A stretch of 64,000 bases of DNA from G963677445 sp963678275. GTDB taxonomy: Bacteria; Bacteroidota; Ignavibacteria; Ignavibacteriales; Melioribacteraceae. The DNA lies in contig OY782765.1 of the NCBI GenBank assembly GCA_963678275.1, forward strand, positions 310,001-374,000, read 5' to 3'. Below, one piece after another: positions 1 through 9,378 of this stretch. The notes below the pieces were generated by a model. That model made no database searches, was not told the origin of the DNA, and saw only the letters and a program-made list of their open reading frames with translations. Position numbers and translations under genes: made by a program. How positions within the stretch are numbered: position 1 is the stretch's first letter; the number at the start of each line of letters is the position of its first letter.

Positions 1-1
1 T

Positions 2-1105
2 TACAGCACACATCCAAAGACAGAAGGTCTTGGCCCTATAAACACAATAAAAGCCCAAAATATAGGTTTGATATTACATGATACCCTGGCCTTCAGCGAG
101 CAGGGAACGCCACTGGGAGTTCTGGACGCCCAATGCTGGGCGCGGGATCAGGAGGAACAGGGTAAAAGCAAAAGACGAAAAGAATTGCCGATAGAAGAAA
201 AAGAGAGTATGAAATGGATAAACAGCCTGAAGAAAGTAAACGAAGTCCGGCAGTTATGTCCGGAAACAATGATAGTGAGCATAGGAGATCGGGAATCAGA
301 TATCTATGAACTGTTTAAGGCGGCCCAGGCGATACAAGAAGGGCCAAAGTTGCTGGTAAGATCAGAGAGGAGCAGGAATCGGAAAACAGATCATGAGGAT
401 TTGTGGGAGTATATGTCAAAGCGTGAAATTGCCGGATCACTTGAAATTCATCTACCGCGCAGAGGGAATAAAAAGGGGAGGGACGCAAGGGTGGAATTGC
501 GGTTTTCAGAAGTAAATCTAATGCCGCCGAAGCGGTTTAAAGAAGAAGAACCGATACAGGCGTGGGCAGTATATCTGAAAGAAGAGGCGGGGTCATCATC
601 AACAGAATCCCCGATAGAATGGATGCTGTTGACCACAGCGGCAGTAGAGAAGTTCGAAGACGCGGTAAAACGTGTAGAATGGTATACAGGACGATGGGGC
701 ATAGAGGTATATCATCGCACACTAAAAAGCGGATGCAGGATAAAGGATAGACAGTTATCAACGACAGACAGCCTGGAAGCCAGTCTTGGGATAGATATGG
801 TAGTGGCCTGGCGAATATATTATATGACAATGCTTGGACGGGAAAGACCAGATTTTCCCTGTACGGAATTTTTTAGGGATGTTCAATGGAAGGCTCTACA
901 CTGTTATTATAACAAGACAAAGAACTATCCGTCAAAGCCGCCAACACTAAAGGAGGCAATACGAATGGTTGGAGCAATAGGAGGTCATTTAGGCAGAAAG
1001 GGTGATGGAATGCCCGGCGCCCAGGCGCTATGGCGGGGAATAATACGTCTGGATACTGCCACAGAAATGTTTGTGATTTTAACTGCAAAGCCTCCACCGG
1101 GATAA
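2..1105 (+). CDS. IS4-family (Tn5-like) DDE transposase, 5' partial
   Basis: Catalyses cut-and-paste movement of its insertion sequence. The frame is open from base 2 and ends at TAA 1103-1105, so the N-terminus, including the first catalytic aspartate, lies outside the window; the TTG at 68 is only an internal codon. The first visible residues, HPKTEGLGPI, match the region just after the first Asp in Tn5-type transposases. The second catalytic Asp is probably in SIGDRESDIYELF, and the catalytic Glu in the Y-x2-RW-x-IE-x-YHRTLK signature, followed by a C-terminal domain ending in IIRLDTATEMF. No frameshift or stop interrupts the visible part, so the element may be functional. Confidence 0.88.
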   Translation, partial: YSTHPKTEGLGPINTIKAQNIGLILHDTLAFSEQGTPLGVLDAQCWARDQEEQGKSKRRKELPIEEKESMKWINSLKKVNEVRQLCPETMIVSIGDRESDIYELFKAAQAIQEGPKLLVRSERSRNRKTDHEDLWEYMSKREIAGSLEIHLPRRGNKKGRDARVELRFSEVNLMPPKRFKEEEPIQAWAVYLKEEAGSSSTESPIEWMLLTTAAVEKFEDAVKRVEWYTGRWGIEVYHRTLKSGCRIKDRQLSTTDSLEASLGIDMVVAWRIYYMTMLGRERPDFPCTEFFRDVQWKALHCYYNKTKNYPSKPPTLKEAIRMVGAIGGHLGRKGDGMPGAQALWRGIIRLDTATEMFVILTAKPPPG

Positions 1106-1130
1106 TTATTTCGCCCACACCCCCTGTGCT

Positions 1131-1149
1131 AAGTGTGTGTAAGGACCAG
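1131..1149 (+). repeat. Putative right terminal inverted repeat of the IS
   Basis: The 19 bases AAGTGTGTGTAAGGACCAG agree at about 13 of 19 positions with the inward-reversed Tn5 outside end as I recall it (ACTTGTGTATAAGAGTCAG), including the terminal CAG. They lie 26 bases after the transposase stop. The next 9 bases, CCTCCAAAG, would be the target duplication if the 9-base duplication usual for this group applies; the other copy would be left of the window. Confidence 0.55.
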
Positions 1150-1900
1150 CCTCCAAAGGGGGATATTTATCGATAATCCTGAGCAATCAAAATGTCCCCC
1201 GCCGGAGGGGGTGGCAATGAAGCGCTCTTCTTCATTGACGGGGGAGGACACACCTCGAGTAACTACGAAACTTATGCCTGGCAATAAAACTTTCTAACTG
1301 CTGATAAATCTCTTTCCAATTTGTGTATAATTTAACTTCTTATTGAATAAATCGCCTCCCGTTTTGCCAGGGAACTTTTCCCCTTTGGGGTGTTTTCCTC
1401 AAGCTCTGCCTGGGGAAAAATTAGGTTCTTAACACCACACAAACGTCAACATGTTGAGGATAATCCAGGGAGCAGAATTTGCCAAAAAAGCCCGGTAATA
1501 ACATGTTGCCGATAATCAGGCCGCTATTCAAAATCCATAAGCTGATGGAGTCAGAAAAAGAAAAGTTATCGGTTAGCTTAAGGAAAGTCCTCCCCCGTCT
1601 TCAAAGAAAAACACTTTGAATCCACCCCCTCCAAAGGGGGATAAAAGACACAATGTCCCCCTTTGGAGGGGGTGGCCTCCGGTCGTCTTATGCCGGAGGT
1701 CGGGGGAGGATTCACCTCGAGTAATCACAAAACTTTTACTTGGCATTAAACTTTCTACTTGTTGATAAATCTCTTTCCAATTTGTGTAGAATTTAATTTC
1801 TTATTGAATAAATCGCTTCCCATTTTGCCAGGGAACTTTTCCCCAACAGGGCATTTCCCTCAGCTCTGCCTGGGGAAAATTTTGTCTCATATATCGAAAT
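1150..1900 (+). repeat. Composite intergenic repeat block R1 (about 1.5 units)
   Basis: No gene is supported here. The block holds two cloverleaf elements: one truncated on its left by the IS (1150-1245) and one complete (1588-1710). Between and after them are conserved spacer modules that recur at 37.3-38.5 kb in the same orientation and at 14.0-15.3 kb inverted. The complete element has outer arms TCCTCCCCCG and CGGGGGAGGA, a central hairpin of CCACCCCCTCC type, a left side hairpin TTCAAAG/CTTTGAA and a right side hairpin CCTCCGG/CCGGAGG. The spacer around 1440-1520 contains two AACATGTT palindromes. Confidence 0.8.
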
Positions 1901-1992
1901 GACGTTAAATAAATTTCGCAATTCAGATAAGGTTTCTTTTATAATTTCTCCTTAATTTGTGATAAATATTCCAAAATAACAGATGAGGAGAA

Positions 1993-2451
1993 ATGAAAAA
2001 TATACTTTCTGAAACAAACAAAAAGGAAATTGAGGAGCGTCTGAATAAAATATCACCTGATGACGAAGCCTTGTGGGGTAAAATGAACGCGGGACAGGCA
2101 TTATGTCACATGGCCGACCAGTTAAGACTTTCAACAGGAGAAATTATTTCGGAATATGCCGGAAATATAATGTCGACAACGGTGGTTAAATTTCTGGTTC
2201 TGATTGGTATGCCCGCTCCCAAAGGGAAAGTGAAAACGATGAAAGAACTGGACCAGGAAGCAGATGGAACCCGGCCGACAGATTTTGAAAATGACCGAAA
2301 AATACTTGCCGGCCTGATTGACAGATTTTCTGATTTTTATCCTGATAATAAAAAAATTGAGCATCCTGTGTTTGGGAAGATGAATAAAAAACAATGGGGA
2401 AGGCTTGCTTATATTCACCTCGATTATCATTTGTCACAGTTTGGACGGTAA
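1993..2451 (+). CDS. DUF1569 family protein
   Basis: A 152-residue cytoplasmic protein with no signal peptide. The C-terminal motif HPVFGKM followed by W-G-R-L and then HLDYHLSQF is the hallmark of DUF1569, a family related to the DinB/YfiT four-helix metal-binding fold; His residues at the centre and end of the protein would be the metal ligands. The start is supported by AGGAG at 1984-1988, four bases before the ATG. It stands alone, flanked by a repeat block and a strong terminator. The molecular function of the family is not established. Confidence 0.82.
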   Translation: MKNILSETNKKEIEERLNKISPDDEALWGKMNAGQALCHMADQLRLSTGEIISEYAGNIMSTTVVKFLVLIGMPAPKGKVKTMKELDQEADGTRPTDFENDRKILAGLIDRFSDFYPDNKKIEHPVFGKMNKKQWGRLAYIHLDYHLSQFGR

Positions 2452-2510
2452 AATTTTGGCACAATATATGCTCTTTTAATCATACCCTTGTTAAATATCT
2501 CCCTGAGATC

Positions 2511-2552
2511 AGGACCTCATTTTATTGCCCGTAATTTGAGGTCCTTTTTTTT
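2511..2552 (+). terminator. Rho-independent terminator after the DUF1569 gene
   Basis: AGGACCTCA at 2511-2519 pairs perfectly with TGAGGTCCT at 2537-2545, followed by a run of eight T. It lies 60 bases after the upstream stop codon. Confidence 0.9.
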
Positions 2553-2962
2553 GCCTGTTTTTAAGCGTTTGGGGTAACTTTAAGTGTCCTTGTTGATTCC
2601 GCCCTGATGTTTGTATAGCCGATACAGATAATTATTTTGTCCGGTTTAAATACAGATGTGTCTGGTTTCGAACGAAACGGGGGTTTTACATTACAGGCTG
2701 TCCTGGCAGGATGGGATAATTATTAATTAAGAATTAAGAATTAAGAATTAAGAATTAAAAAAAATAAAGGTAAAATTATCCTGGATATCAATGATTTCGC
2801 CTGTTTTTTGATGAAAAAAAAACAAAATCACTAACACAATAAATTCCACTACAAACTCTTAAAACTTATCCCTGGTTTTTTTTACCTTTGCAGCCGGGGT
2901 GAAAACCTAAAGTATTAAACCTTACCCTCTTATTCAACCGGGACAAAATTTTCGGCGGGCAT
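2553..2962. other. Intergenic DNA with AATTAAG heptamer tandem repeat
   Basis: No gene seen. At about 2724-2757 there are four to five direct repeats of the heptamer AATTAAG. The stretch around 2800-2945 resembles 12790-12990 and 13230-13380: it has ACAAAATCAC-like text, a CAGCCGGGGTGAAAACCT-like core and a TTAAACCTTA-like tail. This suggests a second, AT-rich dispersed repeat family. Confidence 0.5.
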
Positions 2963-2999
2963 AAAAAAACCTCCGGGGTTTTCAAAACCCCGGAGGTTT
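2963..2999 (-). terminator. Terminator of the C25 protease gene
   Basis: On the minus strand AACCTCCGGGGTTTT pairs with AAAACCCCGGAGGTT around a tiny loop and is followed by T residues. It lies about 75 bases beyond the stop of the minus-strand C25 protease gene. The stem is unusually long and perfect. Confidence 0.9.
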
Positions 3000-3072
3000 G
3001 GGTGAAAATTCTATAATTAAAGTGACTGTATCACTTCAATGCGCCTTCGGCGCTAATAATGTGACTGCGTCA

Positions 3073-6000
3073 CTATTTCATCAGCATCATTTTTTTAGTT
3101 TCGCTGAAGCTGCTGCCATCTGTCGCGTCGGCGGTAATGTTATAGAAATAAATTCCGCTGGCAAGTTTTGAAGCGTTAAATTTAATTTTGTGCATACCGG
3201 CGCTGAAATTGCCATCAACAAGTTCGGTAACAACCTGACCCAAAACATTATATATTTTCACGCTTACTTTGGAATCAAGGGGAAGGGCGAAAGAGATATT
3301 TGTTGAGGGGTTAAACGGGTTGGGATAGTTCTGATCAAGAGCGAACTCATCAGGAATATCTGTTGAAGCGATTACAAGGCGGCTGAAACGGCTGTCGGTG
3401 ATCTGAGTTGATTCACCATCTTTAAGGCTGACATTAAAGATGTCGCCACCTGCCGGGTCGCTGATAACAAGGTCCGTTCCTTCCGCTGAAATTGTTACCG
3501 GGAATGTAACGCTGTTCATTACTATTTCGGTTCCGGCGGATATATTTTCCACAAATCTGCCGCTGGCGTATCTTAAATCAAAGACACCCGCAGGCGGAGC
3601 CGGAGGAAGTTCATAAAATGATGAACTGTTATCCGCGATAAACAACTGACCTCTGTTGCCAAGAGCGTCTGTTACGGTAATAGAGGCCCAATTTTCTTCA
3701 GATTTTTCTTCAGGATTGGTTTTGGCAACCGGAGTATAGATCAATTCACCCGGTTCGGAACATTTAATCCAGTAACCATGTCCCGGTTCGAGCTGATCAA
3801 CAATTGAGTAAGTATTGTTAAAACCATAGATAACAGAGGTGATAATACCCGCGGGATTGGATGTTATCTGATCAACCGGAACCACCTGATCGAAAAACCC
3901 GATCATATTCCAGTTTTCATTTACCGCTACATTGCCTGTTACCGGCATTCCCATCATCTGGTGACTCTGAACAGCGTCAAACTTCAACCAGTATCCGGTT
4001 CCGTTATCAAGTGTGTTGACCGTCGTATAACCATTGTCAAACATAAATGCCTGTGAGGTGGCATCGGGGAACATATGGGTAACAGACATATCATCAGCAA
4101 AAACAGGAACTGAAATCATATTCCATCCTGAGTTTGTATTCATGCTGACCATCATCATTTCACGGTATTCAATTACCAGACTATTGATTGACTGGTTTTC
4201 GAGAGTATAGCTGCTCTGTTCTTTCATGTTTACATTAACAAGAGTTCCTGTGAAAGGATCTTTCATCATAACGCTTCCATCAGGTAAAGAAGCCGGATCC
4301 CATGTGAGGGTAAAAGGATAACCTGAGGCGCCCGGCTGAACTTTCATAGTCCAGTCAATTTCATCAAGTTCATTATTCCTGATATCCACCGGAGAGGCTA
4401 TAGTAGCAGGAAGCTCAAATCTGGCGTCAAAAACACCTGCCGGAGGGGCGGGGGGCAGTTCATATTCGCCAAGATCAGCGTCAATTCCGTCGGTGCCCAT
4501 AGGTGAGGCTCCGAATGAGAGCATGGTTCCCGCTTCGATACCGCCGTTATCAGCAACGGTTATATCACAGGTCCATCCGAGGCTGACTTCACCAATAGTC
4601 ATCTGGACAGGAACAACAACAAGCGAATTATTCGGATCGCTGTTTGTAATTTCCAGGTCCATTGAATAAAGGCCCTCGTCGAGGTCATCAGTGGTGAATT
4701 CAAGTATTACATCAACACTGTTGCCGCTGAAGATTGTGCCTTCAAGGTTGTTTGCCGAGAGCCATTCCGGTTCATCGGAAAACATAAGAGCCAGCTCATT
4801 TTTGGCATAAGGAGCATTATTGGCAACAGTAAGACCGATTGTGCCATCCATATTTTCAATTCCTGTGGTGCAGCCTTCGTTATCCAGGGTAACTGTATTA
4901 TAATAAACCAGAATTTTTCCGCTGGAATAAAATACAACCTGGAAAGTCAGCGCGCCTGAACCCCAGTATTTATGCCAGTTGGTATACTGAACGATAAATT
5001 TATTGCCATCTTGTTTGTAGTGAACAGTTCCGTCATCCTTGCCATCGAGATCATCCCAGAATATGGCAATCATATCATTAAGATCATCGGCTGAAGGAAG
5101 AGTTCCATTTTCCCAGGTATTTCCTGAAAAAGAATCAAATGTAATAAAACCGTTTGATCCTAAATAAACCTGTGTTTTCATTTCGCCGTAATATTTAAAA
5201 TCAAACCCGATATCAAACGGGCCGGCGTAACCCTCATCTTTCGGATCATAAGTGCCGGTAGGGGTCCATTCGGAAGCGAGTGTTCCGGTTGATGAAATAT
5301 CGTTCCATTCATAATCGGGGCCGTTATCTTCATCACTGTCAATCCATTCGTAGCCAAATTCGTCCGGGCCGCCAATACCTCGCAGGGCCACGCCATTTCT
5401 TTCAGCCTGGTTTTCTTTTGTTCCGGCTTCAGTGGCTGAAATTACGGGTTTTGGAACAACTTTTAACTTAAATTCTCCGGGAAAGTTATGGTTAGTTAAT
5501 TCAATTGAATAATCGAGCGAGGAATTTTCCTGTGAAACGTTGGCTATATTCACGGTTTCGAATACCTGCATACCCGGCTGAAGAGCTTTATTGACAGCGT
5601 CGGGAGAAACCGATATTTCAGGAGCCGCAAGTGTCGCGCCTTCGGCAATATTGGAAATATCAGAAGTATTTCCCCACATATCAATTGCTTTTGCGGCAAA
5701 ATAATAATTTGTGCCAAAATTTAATTCTTTGAACTCATAAGATTTTGGAGTTCCGGCTGAATCGGGATTTCCGGCGAATATAACACCTTCGGCGGAAGAA
5801 AAATTATCATTAGTGAGCATCTCAGTAGAATAGCGGATATCATAACTTATAACACCGCCGAATGAAGTATCGAGAGGAGCTGTCCATGTAAGTGTGATAC
5901 TTGAAGATGTCGGATTGCCCGCGTCAAGGTCTGCGATTGATTCGGGAGCTGTAGAATCGGGGATCATTCCGAATGTCATAACTGTTGAGCAGTCGCCGAA

Positions 6001-7710
6001 AATATTATACTGTTCCATCAGTTTTAATCCTTCACCACTGCTGCCTCCCCAGAGGTCCATCGCGTGCATAACGCCATTAAAACAAACGCCGCCGACTGTA
6101 TTTCTTTCTCTCTGGGTTAATAATTCCATTCCATGATTCTGCATATCGCATGGAGGCGTCCAGCTCGCGTTTGTTGAAGAGCCATAAGCGGCTATCGCGC
6201 CTTTCGGATCGGCCATCGAGCCTGCTCTGAGCCATGCTTCTTCAAAACATTCCGGTCTTTCAAAGTCTCCATTCTGGCAGGCCACATCAATAAAGAAAGG
6301 ATTCATGTAACCATTGCTTAACTGGTGCACATCTGAAACATCAAATCCGGTTGTGGACCATGATGTGCCTGTGCCATGTCCTAAATAGTTTAATATACTT
6401 CTACCTTCATTAAGCGCGGATGTTACCTGCGATGCAGAGGCGCCGGGAGCGTAAATTTCATCAACTTCAAGGAAATCAAAATCATTCATAAGCATATCTC
6501 TCAGCCAGCCGGCTCTTTCATAATCAGGCGGGTCACCTTCGTTGCTGGCTACTCCTGTACCTCTCATGAACCACATATTGGTCGCGGGAGGGGCAGTTTC
6601 ATATTTTTTCAGCTTGTAAAGCACATATTCAAGATTTGTTTCACTTTCAGGTGAAATTCTTGATATATAAGCGTCGGGATAAGCGTCATTACCGGCCAGT
6701 TTTACGTAAGACGGATCTGAAGCCGCTCCTTCATATTGTCCGTACAGAGTGGGTATCTCATCCGATTCACCAACAAGAACAATATATGTAAGACCTTCCG
6801 GTTCATCGAACATATTCTGAATGTAAGTTTTAATGGCGCCTGATCCGGAACCGGTTTCAGTCGGGTATTCCGCTTTTACCGTAGGCATTCCTTTTGCCAG
6901 TTTCCATTCATAGTAGGGGATTATTTCATCAGCATAATCCTGGTAATAAATTATTAGCAGTCTGCCCGGTTCCGGAATAGGAGTGTATTCAATATTTCCC
7001 TGCCCGTAGTTTACGAAAAGCGTATTGTAAACACCTTCGAATTCTCTTGAGACTCCTTCAAAAGAGTTGGTTCTGATGAATGGATTCACTGCCTGAACCG
7101 AAGCGTCCTCAAATACTTCAATTCTGATTTTTGTGGTAACTTCCAGTTTACCTCTTGTGGCATTATAACGGAAGGGATGATACTCAATTGTTTGTCCCCT
7201 GAGGTCCCTGACAATATAGGGTTCATCAAGCTCAACGATATTTTCGGGGAACCAGGTATCACTGGTATATAATTCACTGAAGGTAAGAGGAACATCGGCA
7301 GGATCTATATTTCTTGTCAGATGTCCTTTGGAGGGGATAAGCGTACTTACGTCAACGGTAGTTTTTTCACTTGAAATTATTTTATAATTCATTCCTGCCA
7401 TATCGGGAATCAGGATACTTTTCCTGATATTTGGCAGCATTGGATATCCTTTTACCATCATGGGAATGGATCCGGAAAGAGATACATGAGAATAGAACTC
7501 CCCATTTAAAGTAATATCCTCATATTCAAATCCGTTTATAGTGAATTCAATAACTGTGCTTGAAGGAGAAGAACTGATAACAGTTGTTTCGATCTCTTTC
7601 GAGCCATTATTTAATTTAATCCATTCTGCCCTGGAATTGCTGAATGCCATAACAAAAATAATCAGCAGGATTGGTAGAATTTTTCTGGAAATGTTTACAT
7701 TGTAAAACAT
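3073..7710 (-). CDS. Gingipain-type C25 cysteine protease with T9SS sorting domain
   Basis: A secreted endopeptidase of 1545 residues. A signal peptide covers about residues 1-28. A C25 propeptide-like region runs to about 240, and the catalytic domain covers about 245-570. The likely catalytic His445 (NYLGHGTGTSW) and Cys478 (DVACQNGDF) are 33 apart, the same spacing as in gingipain R as I recall it. A fibronectin type III-like domain follows at about 590-695, then further beta-rich domains. Two copies of the motif ELPPAPPAGVFD lie in related segments near 1090 and 1370. The last 90 residues (FALDQNYPNPFNPST onward, ending KKMMLMK) form a type A sorting domain for type IX secretion, so the product should be exported and attached to or released from the cell surface. 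The start is supported by AGGAG before the ATG. It is transcribed alone, with its own terminator. Confidence 0.92.
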   Translation of the reverse strand: MFYNVNISRKILPILLIIFVMAFSNSRAEWIKLNNGSKEIETTVISSSPSSTVIEFTINGFEYEDITLNGEFYSHVSLSGSIPMMVKGYPMLPNIRKSILIPDMAGMNYKIISSEKTTVDVSTLIPSKGHLTRNIDPADVPLTFSELYTSDTWFPENIVELDEPYIVRDLRGQTIEYHPFRYNATRGKLEVTTKIRIEVFEDASVQAVNPFIRTNSFEGVSREFEGVYNTLFVNYGQGNIEYTPIPEPGRLLIIYYQDYADEIIPYYEWKLAKGMPTVKAEYPTETGSGSGAIKTYIQNMFDEPEGLTYIVLVGESDEIPTLYGQYEGAASDPSYVKLAGNDAYPDAYISRISPESETNLEYVLYKLKKYETAPPATNMWFMRGTGVASNEGDPPDYERAGWLRDMLMNDFDFLEVDEIYAPGASASQVTSALNEGRSILNYLGHGTGTSWSTTGFDVSDVHQLSNGYMNPFFIDVACQNGDFERPECFEEAWLRAGSMADPKGAIAAYGSSTNASWTPPCDMQNHGMELLTQRERNTVGGVCFNGVMHAMDLWGGSSGEGLKLMEQYNIFGDCSTVMTFGMIPDSTAPESIADLDAGNPTSSSITLTWTAPLDTSFGGVISYDIRYSTEMLTNDNFSSAEGVIFAGNPDSAGTPKSYEFKELNFGTNYYFAAKAIDMWGNTSDISNIAEGATLAAPEISVSPDAVNKALQPGMQVFETVNIANVSQENSSLDYSIELTNHNFPGEFKLKVVPKPVISATEAGTKENQAERNGVALRGIGGPDEFGYEWIDSDEDNGPDYEWNDISSTGTLASEWTPTGTYDPKDEGYAGPFDIGFDFKYYGEMKTQVYLGSNGFITFDSFSGNTWENGTLPSADDLNDMIAIFWDDLDGKDDGTVHYKQDGNKFIVQYTNWHKYWGSGALTFQVVFYSSGKILVYYNTVTLDNEGCTTGIENMDGTIGLTVANNAPYAKNELALMFSDEPEWLSANNLEGTIFSGNSVDVILEFTTDDLDEGLYSMDLEITNSDPNNSLVVVPVQMTIGEVSLGWTCDITVADNGGIEAGTMLSFGASPMGTDGIDADLGEYELPPAPPAGVFDARFELPATIASPVDIRNNELDEIDWTMKVQPGASGYPFTLTWDPASLPDGSVMMKDPFTGTLVNVNMKEQSSYTLENQSINSLVIEYREMMMVSMNTNSGWNMISVPVFADDMSVTHMFPDATSQAFMFDNGYTTVNTLDNGTGYWLKFDAVQSHQMMGMPVTGNVAVNENWNMIGFFDQVVPVDQITSNPAGIITSVIYGFNNTYSIVDQLEPGHGYWIKCSEPGELIYTPVAKTNPEEKSEENWASITVTDALGNRGQLFIADNSSSFYELPPAPPAGVFDLRYASGRFVENISAGTEIVMNSVTFPVTISAEGTDLVISDPAGGDIFNVSLKDGESTQITDSRFSRLVIASTDIPDEFALDQNYPNPFNPSTNISFALPLDSKVSVKIYNVLGQVVTELVDGNFSAGMHKIKFNASKLASGIYFYNITADATDGSSFSETKKMMLMK

Positions 7711-8106
7711 TAACTACTCCTGTAATGTTGAAAAAAATGGTTCAATAGTCAGCAGGCTTATCGGGTATGCTGTATAAGCCTGAATAACAATATGTTGCAG
7801 GACCGGATAACTGAATTTATTGCTGAATTATTCAGCTTAAGATGCATTTCTTTTACCGGCTAAAACAAAAAATCAAATTAATGATTTAGGCCGGTAAATA
7901 AAAGAGCTCCTGAAAAAAAAGCATTGAATTTTGTTTGCTGTTTTATAAAAAATTTCGTTGTGATAAATTTATTGAGGCAATCAAAGATAAAATGAGGAAT
8001 CTCGTTTCTTTTTGCGATTAATGGCGGGATACAATCTGCTGTTGACAGATTTCAGTAAAAACCGAACAAGTTAAAAGAAGGAAAGGGGAGAGAATGAAAA
8101 ATATCT
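7711..8106. other. Intergenic region upstream of the C25 gene with two inverted repeats
   Basis: No gene seen. GCTGAATTATTCAGC at 7822-7836 is a perfect 15-base palindrome. At 7852-7898, TTTACCGGCTAAA faces TTTAGGCCGGTAAA, thirteen paired positions with one extra G. Both lie 110-190 bases upstream of the C25 start and could be operators or structured leader DNA. They are also downstream of the rhomboid gene, but no T run follows on the minus strand. Confidence 0.45.
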
Positions 8107-8760
8107 CTAATATAAATCTTTATAGGATATTTCAAGTTTACGAGGATCATAATCATCGTCATCATCTTCATCTTCCCAATCATATTTTTTGTATGGGTCC
8201 CGTTTCCAGAAAATAAAGGATAAAATAATACCCGCGAAGGCGCCGGACAGATGACCTTCCCATGAAATTCCTTTATCGACCGGCAGCACACCCCAGATAA
8301 ATCCTCCATAAAGAAATGTGACGAGAAGCGCGAGGACAACAGCTCTTTTATCGCGGCGGAAAATACCGCTGAAAAAAAGAAAAGCCGCGCACGCGTAAAT
8401 GAGTCCGCTTGCTCCGATATGCCAGGATTCTCTTCCGATAAGCCAGGTTCCGGCTCCCGATATCAACCAGGATGAAATAAAAAAGGGCGGGGCAGCGGAA
8501 GGATAAAAATAAAATATTCCCGTACCCATAAAAAGCAAAGGAATGGAATTTGAAATAAGATGATCGAAAGAACCATGAATAAAGGGAGAAAAAATTATTC
8601 CGGGCAATCCCGCTATTTTGCCCGGCAGTACTCCAAGTGAGATAAGATTCAGCCCCGTAAATGAAGAGATAAGATAGACAATCCATATCAGTCCTGTAAA
8701 GAGAAGGGGGTAAAAAATACTCTTTCGGAATTTATTTTTTTCGGTTGAATCCTGAAGCAA
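8107..8760 (-). CDS. Rhomboid-family intramembrane serine protease
   Basis: A 217-residue membrane protein expected to cleave other membrane proteins within the bilayer. His62 and His67 with Asn71 lie in HGSFDHLISN, the catalytic Ser118 in HIGASGLIY and the catalytic His170 in WEGHLSGAFAG. Five to six hydrophobic segments surround these motifs. The tail from about 193 is very acidic (WEDEDDDDDYD) and probably cytoplasmic. No in-frame ATG lies upstream of the conserved core, so the start is taken as TTG at 8760. A TATAAT-like sequence directly precedes it, so the start is uncertain by a few codons. Confidence 0.88.
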   Translation of the reverse strand: MLQDSTEKNKFRKSIFYPLLFTGLIWIVYLISSFTGLNLISLGVLPGKIAGLPGIIFSPFIHGSFDHLISNSIPLLFMGTGIFYFYPSAAPPFFISSWLISGAGTWLIGRESWHIGASGLIYACAAFLFFSGIFRRDKRAVVLALLVTFLYGGFIWGVLPVDKGISWEGHLSGAFAGIILSFIFWKRDPYKKYDWEDEDDDDDYDPRKLEISYKDLY

Positions 8761-8955
8761 AATTATACCATAATTAATTAAAACAAATATAAGAAATAAT
8801 AAGGATAGTCAGTAGTCAGGGGCAGGGTTGACACAAAAAATTATCTTATGACATTTTTTGACACTGCTTTACCACTCACTGACAACAGTGACAATTGATT
8901 CACGTAGTTTTGAATCAGAAATTAAATAATGATCAATCAATCGACGGAGGAAAAA

Positions 8956-9378
8956 ATGAAATCTTTAATTACAGTACAATCACTTTTAAGTGTTTTAATA
9001 ATCGCCGGTTTTCTTTCAGTCACTTCAGATTTGGCCGCGGCTCCTGAAAATGAAAGGTTTGAAAAGAATGAGATAAAAACATTGATTATGGGAATAAATT
9101 CTGAAAATGAAGGATTAAGAAAAAGCGCGATATTTTTAGCGGGTAAATACCAGATCAAAGAAGCCGTTGACGCTTTGGTTGATCGTATGAGTGAAACCGG
9201 TAACAGGCAGGAACTTTATCTTATATCGGTTGCTTTGTATAAAATTGGATCTTTTGAAGGATTATCTGCAGTGTGGAAAGCAGCTTCGAGAAACAACGAC
9301 AGCTATACAAAAGAACTTTTACTCGCTGTATATGAAAGATATCAGCTCGATATCAGTGAAGGATACGCTATTAAATAG
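8956..9378 (+). CDS. Small exported protein with HEAT-like helices
   Basis: 140 residues. The ATG at 8956 is preferred over an in-frame ATG at 8929 because GGAGG lies five bases before it and because it begins a signal peptide (residues 1-24, ending DLAAA). The mature part alternates short amphipathic helices (LIMGINSENEGLRKSA, ALVDRMSETG, LYLISVALYKIG) that look like two or three HEAT-type repeats. No catalytic motif is visible. It is followed after 99 bases by another exported protein on the same strand, so the two may share a transcript. Function unknown. Confidence 0.65.
   Translation: MKSLITVQSLLSVLIIAGFLSVTSDLAAAPENERFEKNEIKTLIMGINSENEGLRKSAIFLAGKYQIKEAVDALVDRMSETGNRQELYLISVALYKIGSFEGLSAVWKAASRNNDSYTKELLLAVYERYQLDISEGYAIK

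Larger units (their letters stand above)
1..1149 (+). mobile_element. IS4/Tn5-like insertion sequence, right part
   Basis: The element enters from the left window edge and contains a transposase reading frame that stays open to the edge. A plausible right terminal repeat lies at 1131-1149. The DNA immediately after it is a dispersed repeat cut in the middle of its central hairpin arm, so 1149 is a good estimate of the boundary. The left end and target duplication are outside the window. Assignment to the IS4 family rests on the transposase motifs; the exact subgroup is not determined. Confidence 0.8.
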
